DNA of 64,000 bases, taken from assembly GCA_949130485.1 (NCBI GenBank), contig OX422184.1, forward strand, positions 16,640,324 to 16,704,323, read 5' to 3'. The position numbers and the translations under genes were made by a program. Shown in pieces: positions 24,061 through 36,354 of this stretch. Each line of letters begins with the position of its first letter. Position 1 is the first letter of the stretch. The notes under the pieces are model-generated. The model ran no database searches, had not been told where the DNA came from, and worked only from the letters and a program-made list of their open reading frames with translations. Origin of the DNA: Agelas oroides. Lineage: Eukaryota; Porifera; Demospongiae; Agelasida; Agelasidae.

Positions 24061-26593
24061 AAAATTATCATACAAAATTTGTACCACCACAGCTATTTCT
24101 TAGCCACGCCTTTATGCTATTAGTGAGTGTGCAAACATAAGGGGAAGAGGTCAGGTATAATCAATCATTACACACGTGGCACTATGATGTTCACTAAGTG
24201 ACAGATGGGAATTCTTGATTGTACTTTGCAAATAAAATGTGATGACTGGCATTGATTGTTTGGGGTTGTGTGTACTAAGTACTTGAGTGGGTATGGCTCA
24301 TTGGCTTCTGGTGGGGGAAGCCATAGGGTGTGGTACACTATTTCCTCTTAGTTGCTATAGTGACCCATGGTGACAGTACAATGTATACAAAACTTTGGCT
24401 AATGCCAGTTTACTGTGACAACACTGACATCTTCCTACCTACTTTAAGCCTACGTATACTTACATGCGGTTCCTACAGCAATGAGGGCTAAGTGTTGGTG
24501 AATATTTTATAGCATCCTTAATTTATTATGCTCACTAACACACCTCCCATTTTCTACGCTAGATGGAGTCTAAAGTGGGAGGGGGGTTTACTCAATTAGT
24601 CCCACTATATACCCCAAACACAGGTGCTACATAAACTATAGAACCTTCTGGATTCTGTTGGTACTTCCAAAAAAAGCATGTATACAATACTTGGTAGGAA
24701 CAGGAAAGGATTCAATCCTAGAAAGGTGGTATGAATGCTGGGGGGAAGACTAACACTCAAAGGGCATCTACTAGCCAAGTGTCAATGGTTATAGTACACT
24801 CAGCAGCGGTATAATTCTGCCTAGATATAGTATTGGATACACTACCTATACCCGGAGTATAAACACAATATACTCTGCTACATTGTTTATCCTCAGCTGC
24901 GCCTCGGATAAACCGTCTAGTGGAGTATATCGGTGTTTATATAGGTAAACGGACACCGATCAGCCCCAGACTTACCTTAGTCAATACAAAATTACCTCCA
25001 AGACAGACAGTGAAACTACACCCACCAATGGTTTTGTACGATGGTTTGTCCCTCAGACCAACATTTTCACGGAATAATATGGTCTATTCCTTGAAAAATC
25101 AGTCCGAGTTGAAGGTGCACATTTTAGGCCCTTTTTCTCAAACATGAGAATATAACATGACTGCCAATCAACGAGGGGTAAGCCTAGGCAACTCTCAATG
25201 TACTTGGAGAAGTCACAAACAAAAACTAGGCTGTTACACGAGCATGCCGACTCTGCTACACCATTGTTCTAACTAAAGCACACCACCCACTACTTTGCAT
25301 GAGTAGCGGGTGGTGTATGCAAACACTTGCTGACTCACACCTTCTTTTGCTTACCAAACTATTTCTTCAGGTTTTATGATATTATACAGACACTTCCACA
25401 CATTACTACACCTACTGGAAGTGCATAATTATACGGAATGCCCACAACGGATACCTCCGTATTTGGACACGTAGTGGTGTCCTTACTTATAAATGATGAG
25501 ACATTTCAGCAACAAATAACAATCGAGTGTTTATTTAGTTACTGTATAATTATATAAGTCGTAATTGCAACCATTGTATACAACTTCGCAATTGAAAAAA
25601 CCAACAAAATAATACTACAATAATACATTTCAGAGACTAATTACTTTTTATCTTCATGAAGTTTCCAATAGTTTTAAGAGAAAACTTCTGAAGCGGTGAA
25701 CCTCTCCAAATGTGTCCCTTGTTCAAAGGTTTTACTGTAGTCTCACTCCCAGCCCTTGCCACTGTCACTTACAATAGGCAAAAAGATGAGAGACTTATAA
25801 CATGCTATACTCATCTTAAGAGTGATGACAATATCCTACAGTGCCAGACTACACAGCTACCATGGCCCAGCACATATGTGTACTCCATGCAAGAAGCCTC
25901 TGAGCCTCAGTGAAAACTATCACGTGGGGCAATTAAGCTCAGTTGTGAGCCACATTTAGTAAATGACTACCTAGTGCTATAGCAACATACGTACATAGCC
26001 TCTACTGTCAACTCCCTGTAAGATTTTCAACCAACAATAAAATGACAACAACCAATTGCACTAACGGAGTAGTCATATGACTGCATGTTTACATACACTA
26101 ATTATAGTCAGTACAGTCACCACTTACATACATGTTGTCAAGGGTATGTAACAAGTGACTAAACTAATGTCTCATGAATGCAAGTCTGTATTGTAACAGA
26201 ACTGATATCTAGGCTGTTGCATGCATGGTGCTCTTACATGTTGTTATGGGTATGTATGTATATTACATGTTGTTATGGGTATGTAACAAGTGACTGTCTG
26301 TATTGTGAATGACATAACTGATATATGTTGTTAACGTGGACTGACTATAGCTCAGTCAGTTTCACAATCTGGTGAGGGTTAATAAAAAAAAATCAAGCTT
26401 GAACTAAGTATGATACCTAAATTTGAGTTAAGGTAGCGGTTCAACCTTCTGGACTGACAACTAGTCATAAAAAGCGTATTTTTTCCACACCCAACCTACG
26501 GTTCCGTGGCAATAGTGGCATCGATTTAAAGCTTTAGGACTGCTCTTTGTGATAGTTATTCAAGAAGCAGCAGTTAGCAGAAAACTTTGCTTG

Positions 26594-26893
26594 TACCAGT
26601 CTCATGAAAGAGTGCCCATGGGCGGAGCACCTTACAAGTCTGCCATGAGCATGGTGTAACTCACGGTGTGGACCGCATTAGCTACGTGCATCTAAGCAAA
26701 GATTCCTTGTACTAACCTCGGTGAAGTATTACACAAAGTTTATTACCTCAGATACGCATAGGGCTTGAGGCTGGGCTTCTCAAACTCTGTGCGAAGCTCT
26801 CTCCAGGGTGGGCGCTCATTCGAGGTAAACTTTGACCCTATACAGGAAATTGGGCCAAAAGTAGGGGGTTGGCGCTTTTGCGAGACTACGGTA
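26594..26893. mobile_element. MITE of the TACCGTAGTCTCG family (copy 2, shortened)
   Basis: Counterpart of 11600-12066. It begins CAGTCTCATGAAAGAG and ends TTTTGCGAGACTACGGTATA, with much of the interior deleted. A further end fragment (GAGACTACGGTATACGGATG) follows at about 27155-27176. Confidence 0.5.
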
Positions 26894-27379
26894 TACGGAT
26901 GTTCCAAATATTCTCCAAAGTAAATAAGAAAAGGTTATGTGTAAGCTGATAGTGAAATTGTAGCTACTCTTTAGCCAAAAATGACCTGTCACTTCTTGAT
27001 TGTAGGAACTATGTTTCCTGGATAGGTAGGAATAATGTTTCCCGCACTGTAGTATCATAAATGTATGGTAACTTGAGACAGCTTGAGCCTTTTGATGTTG
27101 CGTGTAGGAAGCTTTCCCACATTTTGGTTTTGTGTAGGGGTGGGCACTCTTTTGAGAGACTACGGTATACGGATGTTACAAATATTTGACTTGATTGTCT
27201 GAAAAAAAGGGGAAAAAATGCATAAAAATTGTTTATATTGTTCCCTTTGCGGCACCGTATGCTCAAGTGATTCTAGTCTCGTTCCATGGCCGGGGCTTGG
27301 AATGAGGTTGCAAGTAATTCAAGATAACCAACAAGCATTTGTTACTAGACTTGCAGCAACTGAACAGTATTTGTCATAC

Positions 27380-28182
27380 AGCCTCAGCTGAATGGGTTGC
27401 AACTAACCACCCTACATGTATCCATTGTATCAACCCCAACAACATCTATTTATGTCTCAGTCACATCAGCCACATCAGCCCTATCAACCACCTCCAATGA
27501 GTAGCTACCCCCCAAGTGCAACAGACCTGCCACCAGGTCCATCAGTGTTCAGTCCAGCAATTAACCTTAGACCAGAACCAATTCCAGTCAAGAAAGCCAC
27601 CAATGTGTTGCTATTGTCAGTCATCAATAAATAAAATTGAAGGTACATGTACCAGTAACACCCAAAGCTATGTGGTGATAGCAAAGACAGAACACTAGCT
27701 GTCAAGCTGGCACGAGAAGCCATCACAGGGACTACCGGTGGTAGTGGAGAGCTTCGTGTCTTACCTAATGATGAGTTAAACCTTCAAAGGAAGAAATAAT
27801 CAAACAGTTCTTGCAGTACTGGTCTGACCCTGTGGTGTTTGAAGCCGTGTCTGTTTCAATGTCATGGGGCAAGTGACATCAGAAAGCTGTACTTACACTC
27901 ATGTACTATTTCACAATTCCAACTCCTGTACACAAAAAATGCCACCAGATCTTTGTCCTAAGGCTGACGAGTGTTCTGAAAGAGGGGGATGATAGCCAGG
28001 TCATCTTAGCTGAAAGTGACTCAAGCCATACTCCTGTCTTCTGCTCCCACAAGCTAGCTAGGCAAGAGCCATCATGGAAGCGGAATCAGTTACTTGATGT
28101 ACAGAAAATCACACAACTCATTAGGACATTATCACATGAGATTGGGTTAAAAGAGAGCCTCCCCCAAATAAAATGGAAATGA
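27380..28182 (+). pseudogene. Decayed coding-like segment, unidentified (copy 2)
   Basis: Counterpart of 14390-15190. The proline-rich part (HQPHQPYQPPPMSSYPPSAT) is open for about 70 codons. After a stop, another frame reads AVKLAREAITGTTGGSG, and the final part (27901-28182) reads VQKITQLIRTLSHEIGLK. It looks like one protein broken by frameshifts and stops. I cannot name it. Confidence 0.3.
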
Positions 28183-28599
28183 TGAATGGAAGAATTTAAT
28201 ATAGCAGTATGCTCAAAAGCCACCAATGCAACAAATTTAATTGCCCCAACTTATTTCTGGGTATATGTATACCATTGACAAGTGGGTCCACCAACACCAA
28301 ACACAGTAGTAATTCTCCCTAGATGAGCTATATAGCTGGGCGTAACACTTGGGTTATGAGTGCAGACTCGTGTTCTTCATATTAATTAGAATCCGCATTA
28401 TCATAAGCAGATGATGACTAAAATGGCACAAATATTAGATACAAATTCTCTTTTAGTAGTACGCGGAGACTTCTGTGTGTTACCTAATCAGAGCCTAATA
28501 TTCACGACAAGACATTGCAAGTTGGCATGCACAATTTCAATATAAATAGTATTGATATGAATAAAATACAAACTCAGGGGCATTAAGGACTGGGTCCAT

Positions 28600-29336
28600 G
28601 GCTTTTGAGAGTATATTTCGGCAAAATTTTATGACACGTGAAGAAGCTTGAATTGTTTACATGTAGTCCCATCCTTAATGTTTACTGTGACATCATTTCA
28701 GGCCACGGCCATAAACAGCTTAGCTGTACCAAGCCCCTCCCTCAGGGTATATTAGTACAATAAACTTGATACGAGGAATTTTTGCTAACAAAATGTCATT
28801 GTTTCTATACCATTACGTTCTATTTCACCTAGCTCAACTTTTTATCCGTGGGAATAGTGAATATCTCTTTCCAAAGCACTGGAACTGGCAAATATGCCAC
28901 ACCCACTGGGTATTTAAACTTCCACTTTGCACCTTTAGTGGTAAGCTACAAACTTTTTCTATGGTGATATCACAGATAATTGAATTTCTTTTTGACCGAA
29001 CCCAACAGTAAACTCACTCCTCTGGTTTACTTCTGGACTAAGTACAAAGGTAGCTTGCATGTCCTACCCTACACGGTGCACATGATTCTACTTGTGTGCT
29101 CTTTGAAAATTGTTGGAAGTGCCTGGTAGAATGACTTCTAGCATTACAAATGTGCGTCTCACATCACGCTTTAGTCGAATGAGGTAAGGACAAGACTGAG
29201 TGTTGTTGCTAGAAATGGTACAAGCCTAAAACAATCTCTCAGTACCGTGATGGCCAAAAGGCTTAGTTGCATTCCAAGGCATTGTTTACATAGATACAAC
29301 TGGCTTCCTGTTTGTGGTGAGATAACACCCACCCCA
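28600..29336. other. Unique segment replacing the Death-domain exon in copy 3
   Basis: In copies 1 and 2 the Death-domain exon and its donor-side flank occupy this position. Here an unrelated stretch of about 740 bp intervenes, then homology resumes with GGGAGAGACAAGTAGACACAAGC, just inside the former acceptor-side intron. No gene or inverted repeat ends were found in it. Confidence 0.55.
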
Positions 29337-30989
29337 GGGAGAGACAAGTAGACACAAGCAGAAGGAGGACAGTGAGGAGTAAACAACATCATATTCATTC
29401 CAGTCAATCAGGTCCTCAACTTCATGCTAACTGAGCAGGAACACACTGCGATCTGAATCCTGATGTACACTGATGACATTGAAATGCACTGTCACACACT
29501 CATCTTGGACTTGTACGCTTAATCACACAATGTCTTTGACTAATGAAGTTACTCAAATCATGTCATGTGACAGCGTGCTACAACAGTAGAACCCTAAATC
29601 TCTACTGAGATATTCTAACACAATCTCCACTCCATATTTCTAACTTCCATAAAATATGTAGTTAATGTGAATGTACTCTACTTGTATCCTTGAGCCTATA
29701 AAGTGTGCATATGAGAGCATGAAGGTGTGCTGCTCACAGTAAGGTAGGCAAGGTTACTTTCTTGAGAGACTGGTACTAATTGTCATCACACTTGAGAATG
29801 CCTCTGGTTTCCTTACACTACTTCCTCCCACTTAGTAGCCTCGTTCCCAAGCTCATTTCCTCTTTCAGCGTGCAGGAAGACGTGGGATTCAAACTGTTGA
29901 CCCGACTGTTACCAGGTTCGTTCCTCTATGAGAGAGAGCATGGGTATGAGGCTCGTACCACACTTCCTGCCCACTAGGAGACTGAGGGAAGAGGAGGTGG
30001 AGGGGTGGGGTGGAGGGGAGAGGGAGGACATACGTACACACTAGGAGACTGAGAGGAGGCCCCTTACTTAGTTGCTATAGTGACTGCTGACAGTGTAAAG
30101 GTATAAACACAAAATCGGATATTACATGTGACAATGGCTCACAATTTATGTACACAACAATAATAAACAGGCAACCTGCACATGAGTACAATAGTGACCC
30201 TTTCAAAACGACATGGCTAATAATTATGGTGATACCAATTTTATGTGGCATTTTGATAGCCTAAAGAACTAAATATGGGAGCCCTGAGCAAATAGTAATC
30301 CTAGAGTATTGAGTCTATGATGGGTGCTATATTGTACCCATTCACATGAAAGCACTCACAGCCCACACTAAACAGCTCGGTCATTTTGTGAGTTTCTCCG
30401 CATATGTGTAACCGTACACCATGCAATTTTTGGTGTAGTCATGCTGTGTGGTGATTCATGCATGGTGAATTAATGTCTTTTTCATGGTTTTATCCCCTAG
30501 CACAGTAGTAGCAATCAATTTAATCACATGACATCAGCCTTCAGCCAATAATCACACCACATGACATCAGCCTTCAGTCAATGAGGCTGCCTAATTACAT
30601 TCCAATATCATCTTCTCTACCCTAAAATCTCCCACAAAGATAGTGTGATGAAGGCAAGGAATACACACTAACAGTTAACCAACACACTGAATGCAGCATA
30701 AGATGATGAGGCTGTAAAGCAGACAAGTACATTCATAAGCAGATGTTACTAATAACACACTTAACTGAGCATGCATCTAAGTTCATTGGCTTCCTTGGGG
30801 TGAAGCCATAGGGTGAGGCCCACTACTTTCTCCTACTTATATCTGTTACTAGCCTCTCCTAGGCATTCTCACTGTCCATGTTTTGGCTACTTGTAGTATG
30901 TATGCAAAAATGAAGGGGGAAGGCCTGGGAGCATGTATCATGTGAATGACATCAGTGTCTACCCCTACAGGGTTGTAGGTACACAAGGG

Positions 30990-31170
30990 GGGAGGGGCCT
31001 TCGAATGAAAAAGCATGTTGAGGCCTTTTCTTGCAGTATTGATCTGTGTGTTGGAGTTCTGAGTGTTCGTGAAGTGAAAAAGTTGCCGCTTAATGTACAG
31101 GAAGAAGAGTGTGAGCGCGAAATGCACTCTTTCCTTCAGGGGCCCCTCCCACCTTCTGTCTACCTAGGTA
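30990..31170 (+). other. Short frame kept open in all three unit copies
   Basis: A stretch encoding SIDLCVGVLSVREVK and ECEREMHSFLQG is preserved at about 4340-4480, 19160-19300 and here. It is preceded by a possible acceptor (TTTTCTTGCAG) and followed by a possible donor (CTAG then GTAGAC). The copies differ at clustered codons (VVQH, AVQD, NVQE), and copy 1 has a one-base deletion near the end. It could be a small exon of an unknown gene or chance. Confidence 0.25.
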
Positions 31171-31288
31171 GACAATGCAAGCATCAAAAACTGCTACAGT
31201 GACTCATGCTGATAGTGCAATGTACATTTGGCTTCTGCAAAGTTATGTTCACATTACAGTGAGCAGTGCACAGATAGTGGTGGCAAAA

Positions 31289-31369
31289 TCCATCCATCCA
31301 TCCATCCATCCATACATACATCCATCCATACATACATACAAACATACATACATACATACATACATACGT
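31289..31369. repeat. CATC/CATA microsatellite (copy 3)
   Basis: (CATC)n followed by (CATA)n, much shorter than in copies 1 and 2 at the same position in the unit. Confidence 0.85.
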
Positions 31370-32161
31370 AATAACCTTGTTGTGTGTCGACCAGATGCTT
31401 TCATCTGGGTAATAATACAATACTACAGAAAGCACCTCCTTTAAAGCCATTCACACATGCACATACCAACTGTCCCGTACAGTTCACTGCTGCCAACAGT
31501 GAGAACCATTGTACAAGCTCCTACATGTTAAATGACGGTAGGAAATTTGACTGCAGAAACTAGTCTCCAGGTGAGTGATAATGCATGTAAGCTCACAACA
31601 TAATTATACAAACTGAATTTAAAATTCACATGCTCACAAGCTCACAATTCATGTACACAACAATAGCCAACATGTGACATGTACATGAGTACAATGATGA
31701 CCTTTTGTGAAAAGAGTTAGTAAATGTTACTATGGTAACACCAATTATATATGGCAACTTTGACAGCATAACACAACTTAGAGGCTTCATTTGGGAGGGA
31801 GGGAGCTATGTAAGGGGACATTCACCCCCACTTGCTATAATATTATGTCACCCTTTGAAATTTGCAACCCAAGTGCCAGAGGGTCTAAAATTTCCTAGGG
31901 TCGAGTCCCTAGACCCCGTGTACAGTTTGCGTGCAACACATAACAATATAGTCAATAGTCAATAGTTAGATCATCCTCCACAGTACCATGGGTTTCGGAC
32001 AACATATGGAGTGCCCTTATCTTGTTCCCAGGCCTCACACAGCATTACAAAATGTCACAGTGCAAGCAACACTATGTGAGATCTGTGAACAAGATTAGTG
32101 ATGGCCCCAAACAAGTCTTTTTATACAGTCAACTTTCACCCCATCTTGACAATTTTCTAAA

Positions 32162-32640
32162 TACCGTATAGCGAGAAATTTTCGCGAGCATAAATTTTCG
32201 TGAATCACCAACACGGCAGGAAAAAAATTTTCTGCGATTTTTAATTTCACGCCTAGGTCGTGATCCATGACCATGTCCCCTACTATTTTGTGCGTGAAAT
32301 GGTGACCCTCCATAGAAAATCAAGCTTGCACTACAACGTTGAAGAGATTGCAAGAGGCTACCACACTTATCAAACCGTGTGGGTAGCTGTTGGCGATAAA
32401 CTGCCATGCCAAAGGGAACAAGCTAACTCCGAAGATCCATTTGCAGTTGCAGTGACGAAACACAAGTTGATCTTACGTAGGTCACTTTCCAAAAAAATTT
32501 TCCGCAGTTTGCTCAGTGCTTCTATGATGAAGTGGGGTCAACTCTGTCTCTGGATACGAGGCTCTATGAAAATGCACTTAGCTTTTCAGTGGAGGAAGAA
32601 ATTTTCGCGGGAAGAAATTTTCACAACTTGGCATTCCATC
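32162..32640. mobile_element. TIR element with HIRAN-like remnant (copy 3, 3' truncated)
   Basis: The left end TACCGTATAGCGAGAAATTT is intact; the right end is lost at the rearrangement point near 32640. The interior (about 32290-32590) gives the cleanest central motif of the three copies: GYHTYQTVWVAVGDKLPCQR followed by EQANSEDPFAVAVTK. The frame then shifts. Confidence 0.6.
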
Positions 32641-33780
32641 AATAGGGTTTGATACACTATGGCCAACTTGCATGATAGGATCACATCATACAGCTGAGGG
32701 ACAGGGTCCGCGCAATCACCATAGCGTATGTATGGAGAGTGCAGACAGCATGGTACAAAGCCAGCTGTATGTAGTTCGTGATCGAGACGATGGATGGAAC
32801 TCAGACCTTTTGTGGCTGTTCTATTGAGGATTACCTATGACCTTGAACACTATATGAGCCAATCTTGGGATGCAGCCGACTCAGGTGAGCTGAAAGCCAT
32901 GATAAAGTTGGCTACTAGCTTTGTGTACACGCCATTAATGGGTAGGTACAGGGAGATGAAGCCAGTTCCAGCTGCTGTACAAATATCTCTTCAAATCCAG
33001 CTAGGCATTAAAGTTTCTGTGTGGAGTCATCTGCAAGAAAATGATTCCCCACTGCATGTTACTTTATAGACATCATTGTGTCTATGTAGGTGCACTGATT
33101 TCCTGATGAAACAGGCTTATCATCTGAGCGGACAGTGCAGCAACTAACCATCCATGAATGGGTTGCAAAGATCACAGACATGAGTTATATTCGGACGCTC
33201 CAGCTTCTGTGGACCACTTGGTGTATTGCAAGAAGAAGTACTTGTATGTACTGTTTTCAGGCACCATGATGCTTTTTCCAGCCTCTCTTGCTGTACTTAG
33301 CTTGACTCTGGGTTGTGCATGTGTGTGAAGTTGTGTTGGCATGAGAATTTCATATTGTGTGTTATTAAAATTTGAGGGTGGGGCTATGGTGGTTACGGTT
33401 CTGCGACAGTACTTTCATCTCAGGAACTGAGTGCTCTGCTGTGCAATGAAGCCCTGGGAACATCATCTTCGCTAGCTGTACGTAGGTTGGTTTTTAGTTG
33501 GTTTAGCCGATGTTCCACAATCTTGTCAACAGAATTTGCCATATTTGTGCCGGGTATGAAGCGCTTTGACACATTAGCTATATACTGTGGCAAAGCTTAG
33601 AGTATCCACACTAGATAATCTCAAAACGATGGATGGAGGACACGCTGTGCATGAGTGGCAAGCTACTTCATTGACCACGGTGATCATTTCCCATATATTT
33701 TGTATGGAGAACAAGAAGCAGCTGACCCCAGAGGGGCGTACCAATAATCATGTGATTCTATCATGCAAGTCAGCCGTTTC
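32641..33780. other. Unique segment within copy 3
   Basis: This is not present in copies 1 or 2. It contains an open frame of about 90 codons (32794-33069) and further coding-like stretches near 33120-33240 (HEWVAKITDMSYIRTLQLLW), broken by stops. I do not recognise a family; it may be a degraded transposon gene. Confidence 0.35.
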
Positions 33781-36075
33781 TTCTTAGTTGCTACAGTGAC
33801 TCATGGAGACAGTGCAATGTGTACAAAACTTTGGCTAATGACAGTTTACATATGACAACACTGACATCTTTATACCTACTTTAAGCCTATGTAGTTGCTA
33901 CAATTTTTAGCATGCATAATATATGTTCACTAATATGCTCCCCATTTTCTACACTAGATGGAGTCTAAAGTGGGAGGGGGTTTACTCAAATTGTCCCAGT
34001 ACACACCCGAAACACAGGTGCTACATAAACTAATGAAACTTCCAGAAGCTGTTGGTATACTTCCCAACAAAGGAAAAAAAAATAAGCATGTATGATACTT
34101 GGCAAGCACAGGAGAGGATTCAATGCTAGACGGGTGGTCTATGTGGCGGGGGGAAGGCTAACACTTTAAAAAGGGAGTTTACTAGCCAAGCCTCATTCAC
34201 GGCCTTCGCCACCCCCAGTATTTCCGTGCTGACATACTATCAGGCAAATACAGGGACAGTGAGGCCTGGAAATGAGGCTATCGTACCCAGGCACTTGTGT
34301 AATCTAGGGCCTGGGTATGAAGCCATCATTTGCTTCACATACTGCAAGCGATCAAAACTGGAAGTGGGGGAAGGTCTGGTAATGAGGCTGTAAGAGTAGG
34401 AACACTGGCCAAGTGAAAGTATTCTCATAGTCTCGTGCCCAGATCCTCTCACACGAGAACCAGACCAGATTGCAAGATTGCTTGCCACAAGAGTACCAGT
34501 CAATCACACTGTATCTAATCACAAAGCACAATACAAGAGGCAAAGCACATGACTCATAAAGCCAGTTATATGACCATCAAGGGAACAATACAAGAGTAAT
34601 CACAGAGCATACTTGTCATAAGCCAGTGAAGAAGACACCACACAGGTGCATTTTTGTTTCAATTTTTTTTCATTTTCCGTTTTATTTTTGTTTTTATTTT
34701 CCAGTTTCCATTTCACTTCATTTCCTGCTTTTCCATATGCCCACAAAGGTGCTACATATAAACTACAGAAACTTCCAGAATCTGTTGGTACTTTCCAAGA
34801 AAGGAAAAAAAAAACAGAATGTTTGATACTTGGTAGGGACAAGAGAAGATTCAATCCCAGACAGGTGGTCTATATGGTGGGGGGAAGGCTAACACTCAAA
34901 AGGTGTTTACTAGCCAAAATGTCAACGTTATAGTACACTTAGCACTCTGCTTTATGACATTGTACAGTATACTGATGCCAAGAGTCAGAATGACACTAGT
35001 CCTCAGGTGAGTACAAAGTGTTTGTATAGTCTCACTCCCAGAGCTTGCCACTTGGCAAAAATAAGAGACTGTTATACTCATCATTGTCACTGCCACTTAC
35101 ATACAATAGGCAAAAATGAGAGACTTATAACATGATATACTCATTGTGATGACAATGTCTTGCATTGCCAGACAACAAACCTACCATAGCCAGCACATAT
35201 GTGCACTTCACGCAAGAAGCCTCGAGCCTTAGTGCTATTTAGTAACAAGCTGGTAACATATACATAGTATAAGTGTAGGAAGCAAATTGGAAGTGTAGAG
35301 GCCATGTTGTGCTGTGCAAAGCACAGTGGAAAAATTTTTAGATGACGATTTCACCACACATGGTGCGGCAGCAAATTTTTCAAAAGTGTGTACCTTTCAA
35401 CTGCAAAATAAAGCCTTTCTGAAGGGTATGTAATATTCTAGCCTGTTTCTCAGACCTTCACAACAGCTCTGTAATATTCAATTTACGTGGAAAGCAATAA
35501 GATTATAAATTCCTTGTCATTCCCTGGAAACTGCCCAGCTTTTCATCACTTGCAGTGGTGGTCAATGTTCATTTGATTGAAGTACATTAGCCCCGTGTTA
35601 AGGCAGTCCCACCGGCAAGATTTTGACAGTGTACTTTAAGTGGAAATGTACGCACGTAACTGTGTACAAGACTACTGCAAAAAAAGTGGCTGCTGTATAA
35701 GTAACTCACATATAGCGGGTTATGAATATTAATTTAAGGGCTGAAAAGTGTAGTAGTCAAAGCCATTATGGCTACTATACGGTTCCTACGCCACTCTACT
35801 GTCCATTAATTGATGATGAAAATATTGGAGGGCAATATTAATTGCTCTGCAAGACTTTCCAATTGCACTGAATGAGAGCAGTCATACGACTGTTTACATA
35901 CACTGATTATAGTCAGTATAGTTGCTGCTTACATACATGTTGTCATATGTAACAAGTGACTAAACTCTGTGTGTCATGATTTCATGAAACTATGAATTTG
36001 AGATAAATACTATAAACACTGAAACTTGTACTACACTGGCTAATTAACACAATGTGATGGTGTCACATGACTCAC

Positions 36076-36354
36076 CTGAGACAGGTTCAGTAAAGTTTCT
36101 AATCTTGTCAGCAATTTTGGTCTCCTCTGCCCAGTCTAGGTTGTATATCAGTGCCCTCCACGATGGTTCTTCATCCCCCTCACCCTGCAGCCAACGATCT
36201 ATCAGAGCACGTAGACGTTCATCATCAGATTGGTATTGTCCTTCAATCTCATTCCGGAAGTCGCTTGGCTGCTTATAGAAAAGCCACTCCCCCAGGTTCC
36301 TCCAGGCTACTCCCTGCACAGCTGTCAGGATGTTCTCCACTGTCAGGGGTGGAG
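36076..36354 (-). CDS. Death-domain exon outside the duplication
   Basis: A 279-bp minus-strand exon, phase 1 at both ends like the two exons in the tandem units. The acceptor is CTCTCCACTCTAG next to 36354 and the donor GTGAGTCA next to 36076. It encodes about 93 residues: PPLTVENILTAVQG, then WRNLGEWLFYKQPSDFRNEI, then RLRALIDRWLQG and a final SWRALIYNLDWAEETKIADK. The order W-x-x-LG-x-WL, the helix ending in LIDRWL, and SWRALI followed by a last helix fit the Death-domain fold. Identity to the other two exons is low, so this module split off long before the tandem duplication. It may be the first Death-domain exon of the minus-strand gene whose start could be near 39243. Confidence 0.75.

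Larger units (their letters stand above)
15283..28235. repeat. Tandem segmental duplication, copy 2
   Basis: Direct repeat of 1-15282, shorter by about 2.3 kb net. It lacks the copy-1 insertions at 222-702, 6912-7479 and 12180-14090, but carries its own 1.36-kb double insertion of TTAA-flanked elements (21178-22536) and a 117-bp tandem repeat (23774-24060). It ends with the same 20-odd bases (CCACCAATGCAACAAA) that end copy 1. The only convincing coding exon is the Death domain at 15977-16243. Confidence 0.9.
28236..35990. repeat. Tandem segmental duplication, copy 3 (partial, rearranged)
   Basis: It starts with the same bases as copies 1 and 2 and follows them in blocks: 28236-28600, 29337-30060, 30190-32640, 33780-35250 and a last match at about 35870-35960. 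Missing relative to copy 1 are the Death-domain exon (replaced by 28600-29336), the 2240-3440 internal duplicate and about 6150-8500 (replaced by 32641-33780). No intact coding exon remains in it. Confidence 0.8.
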
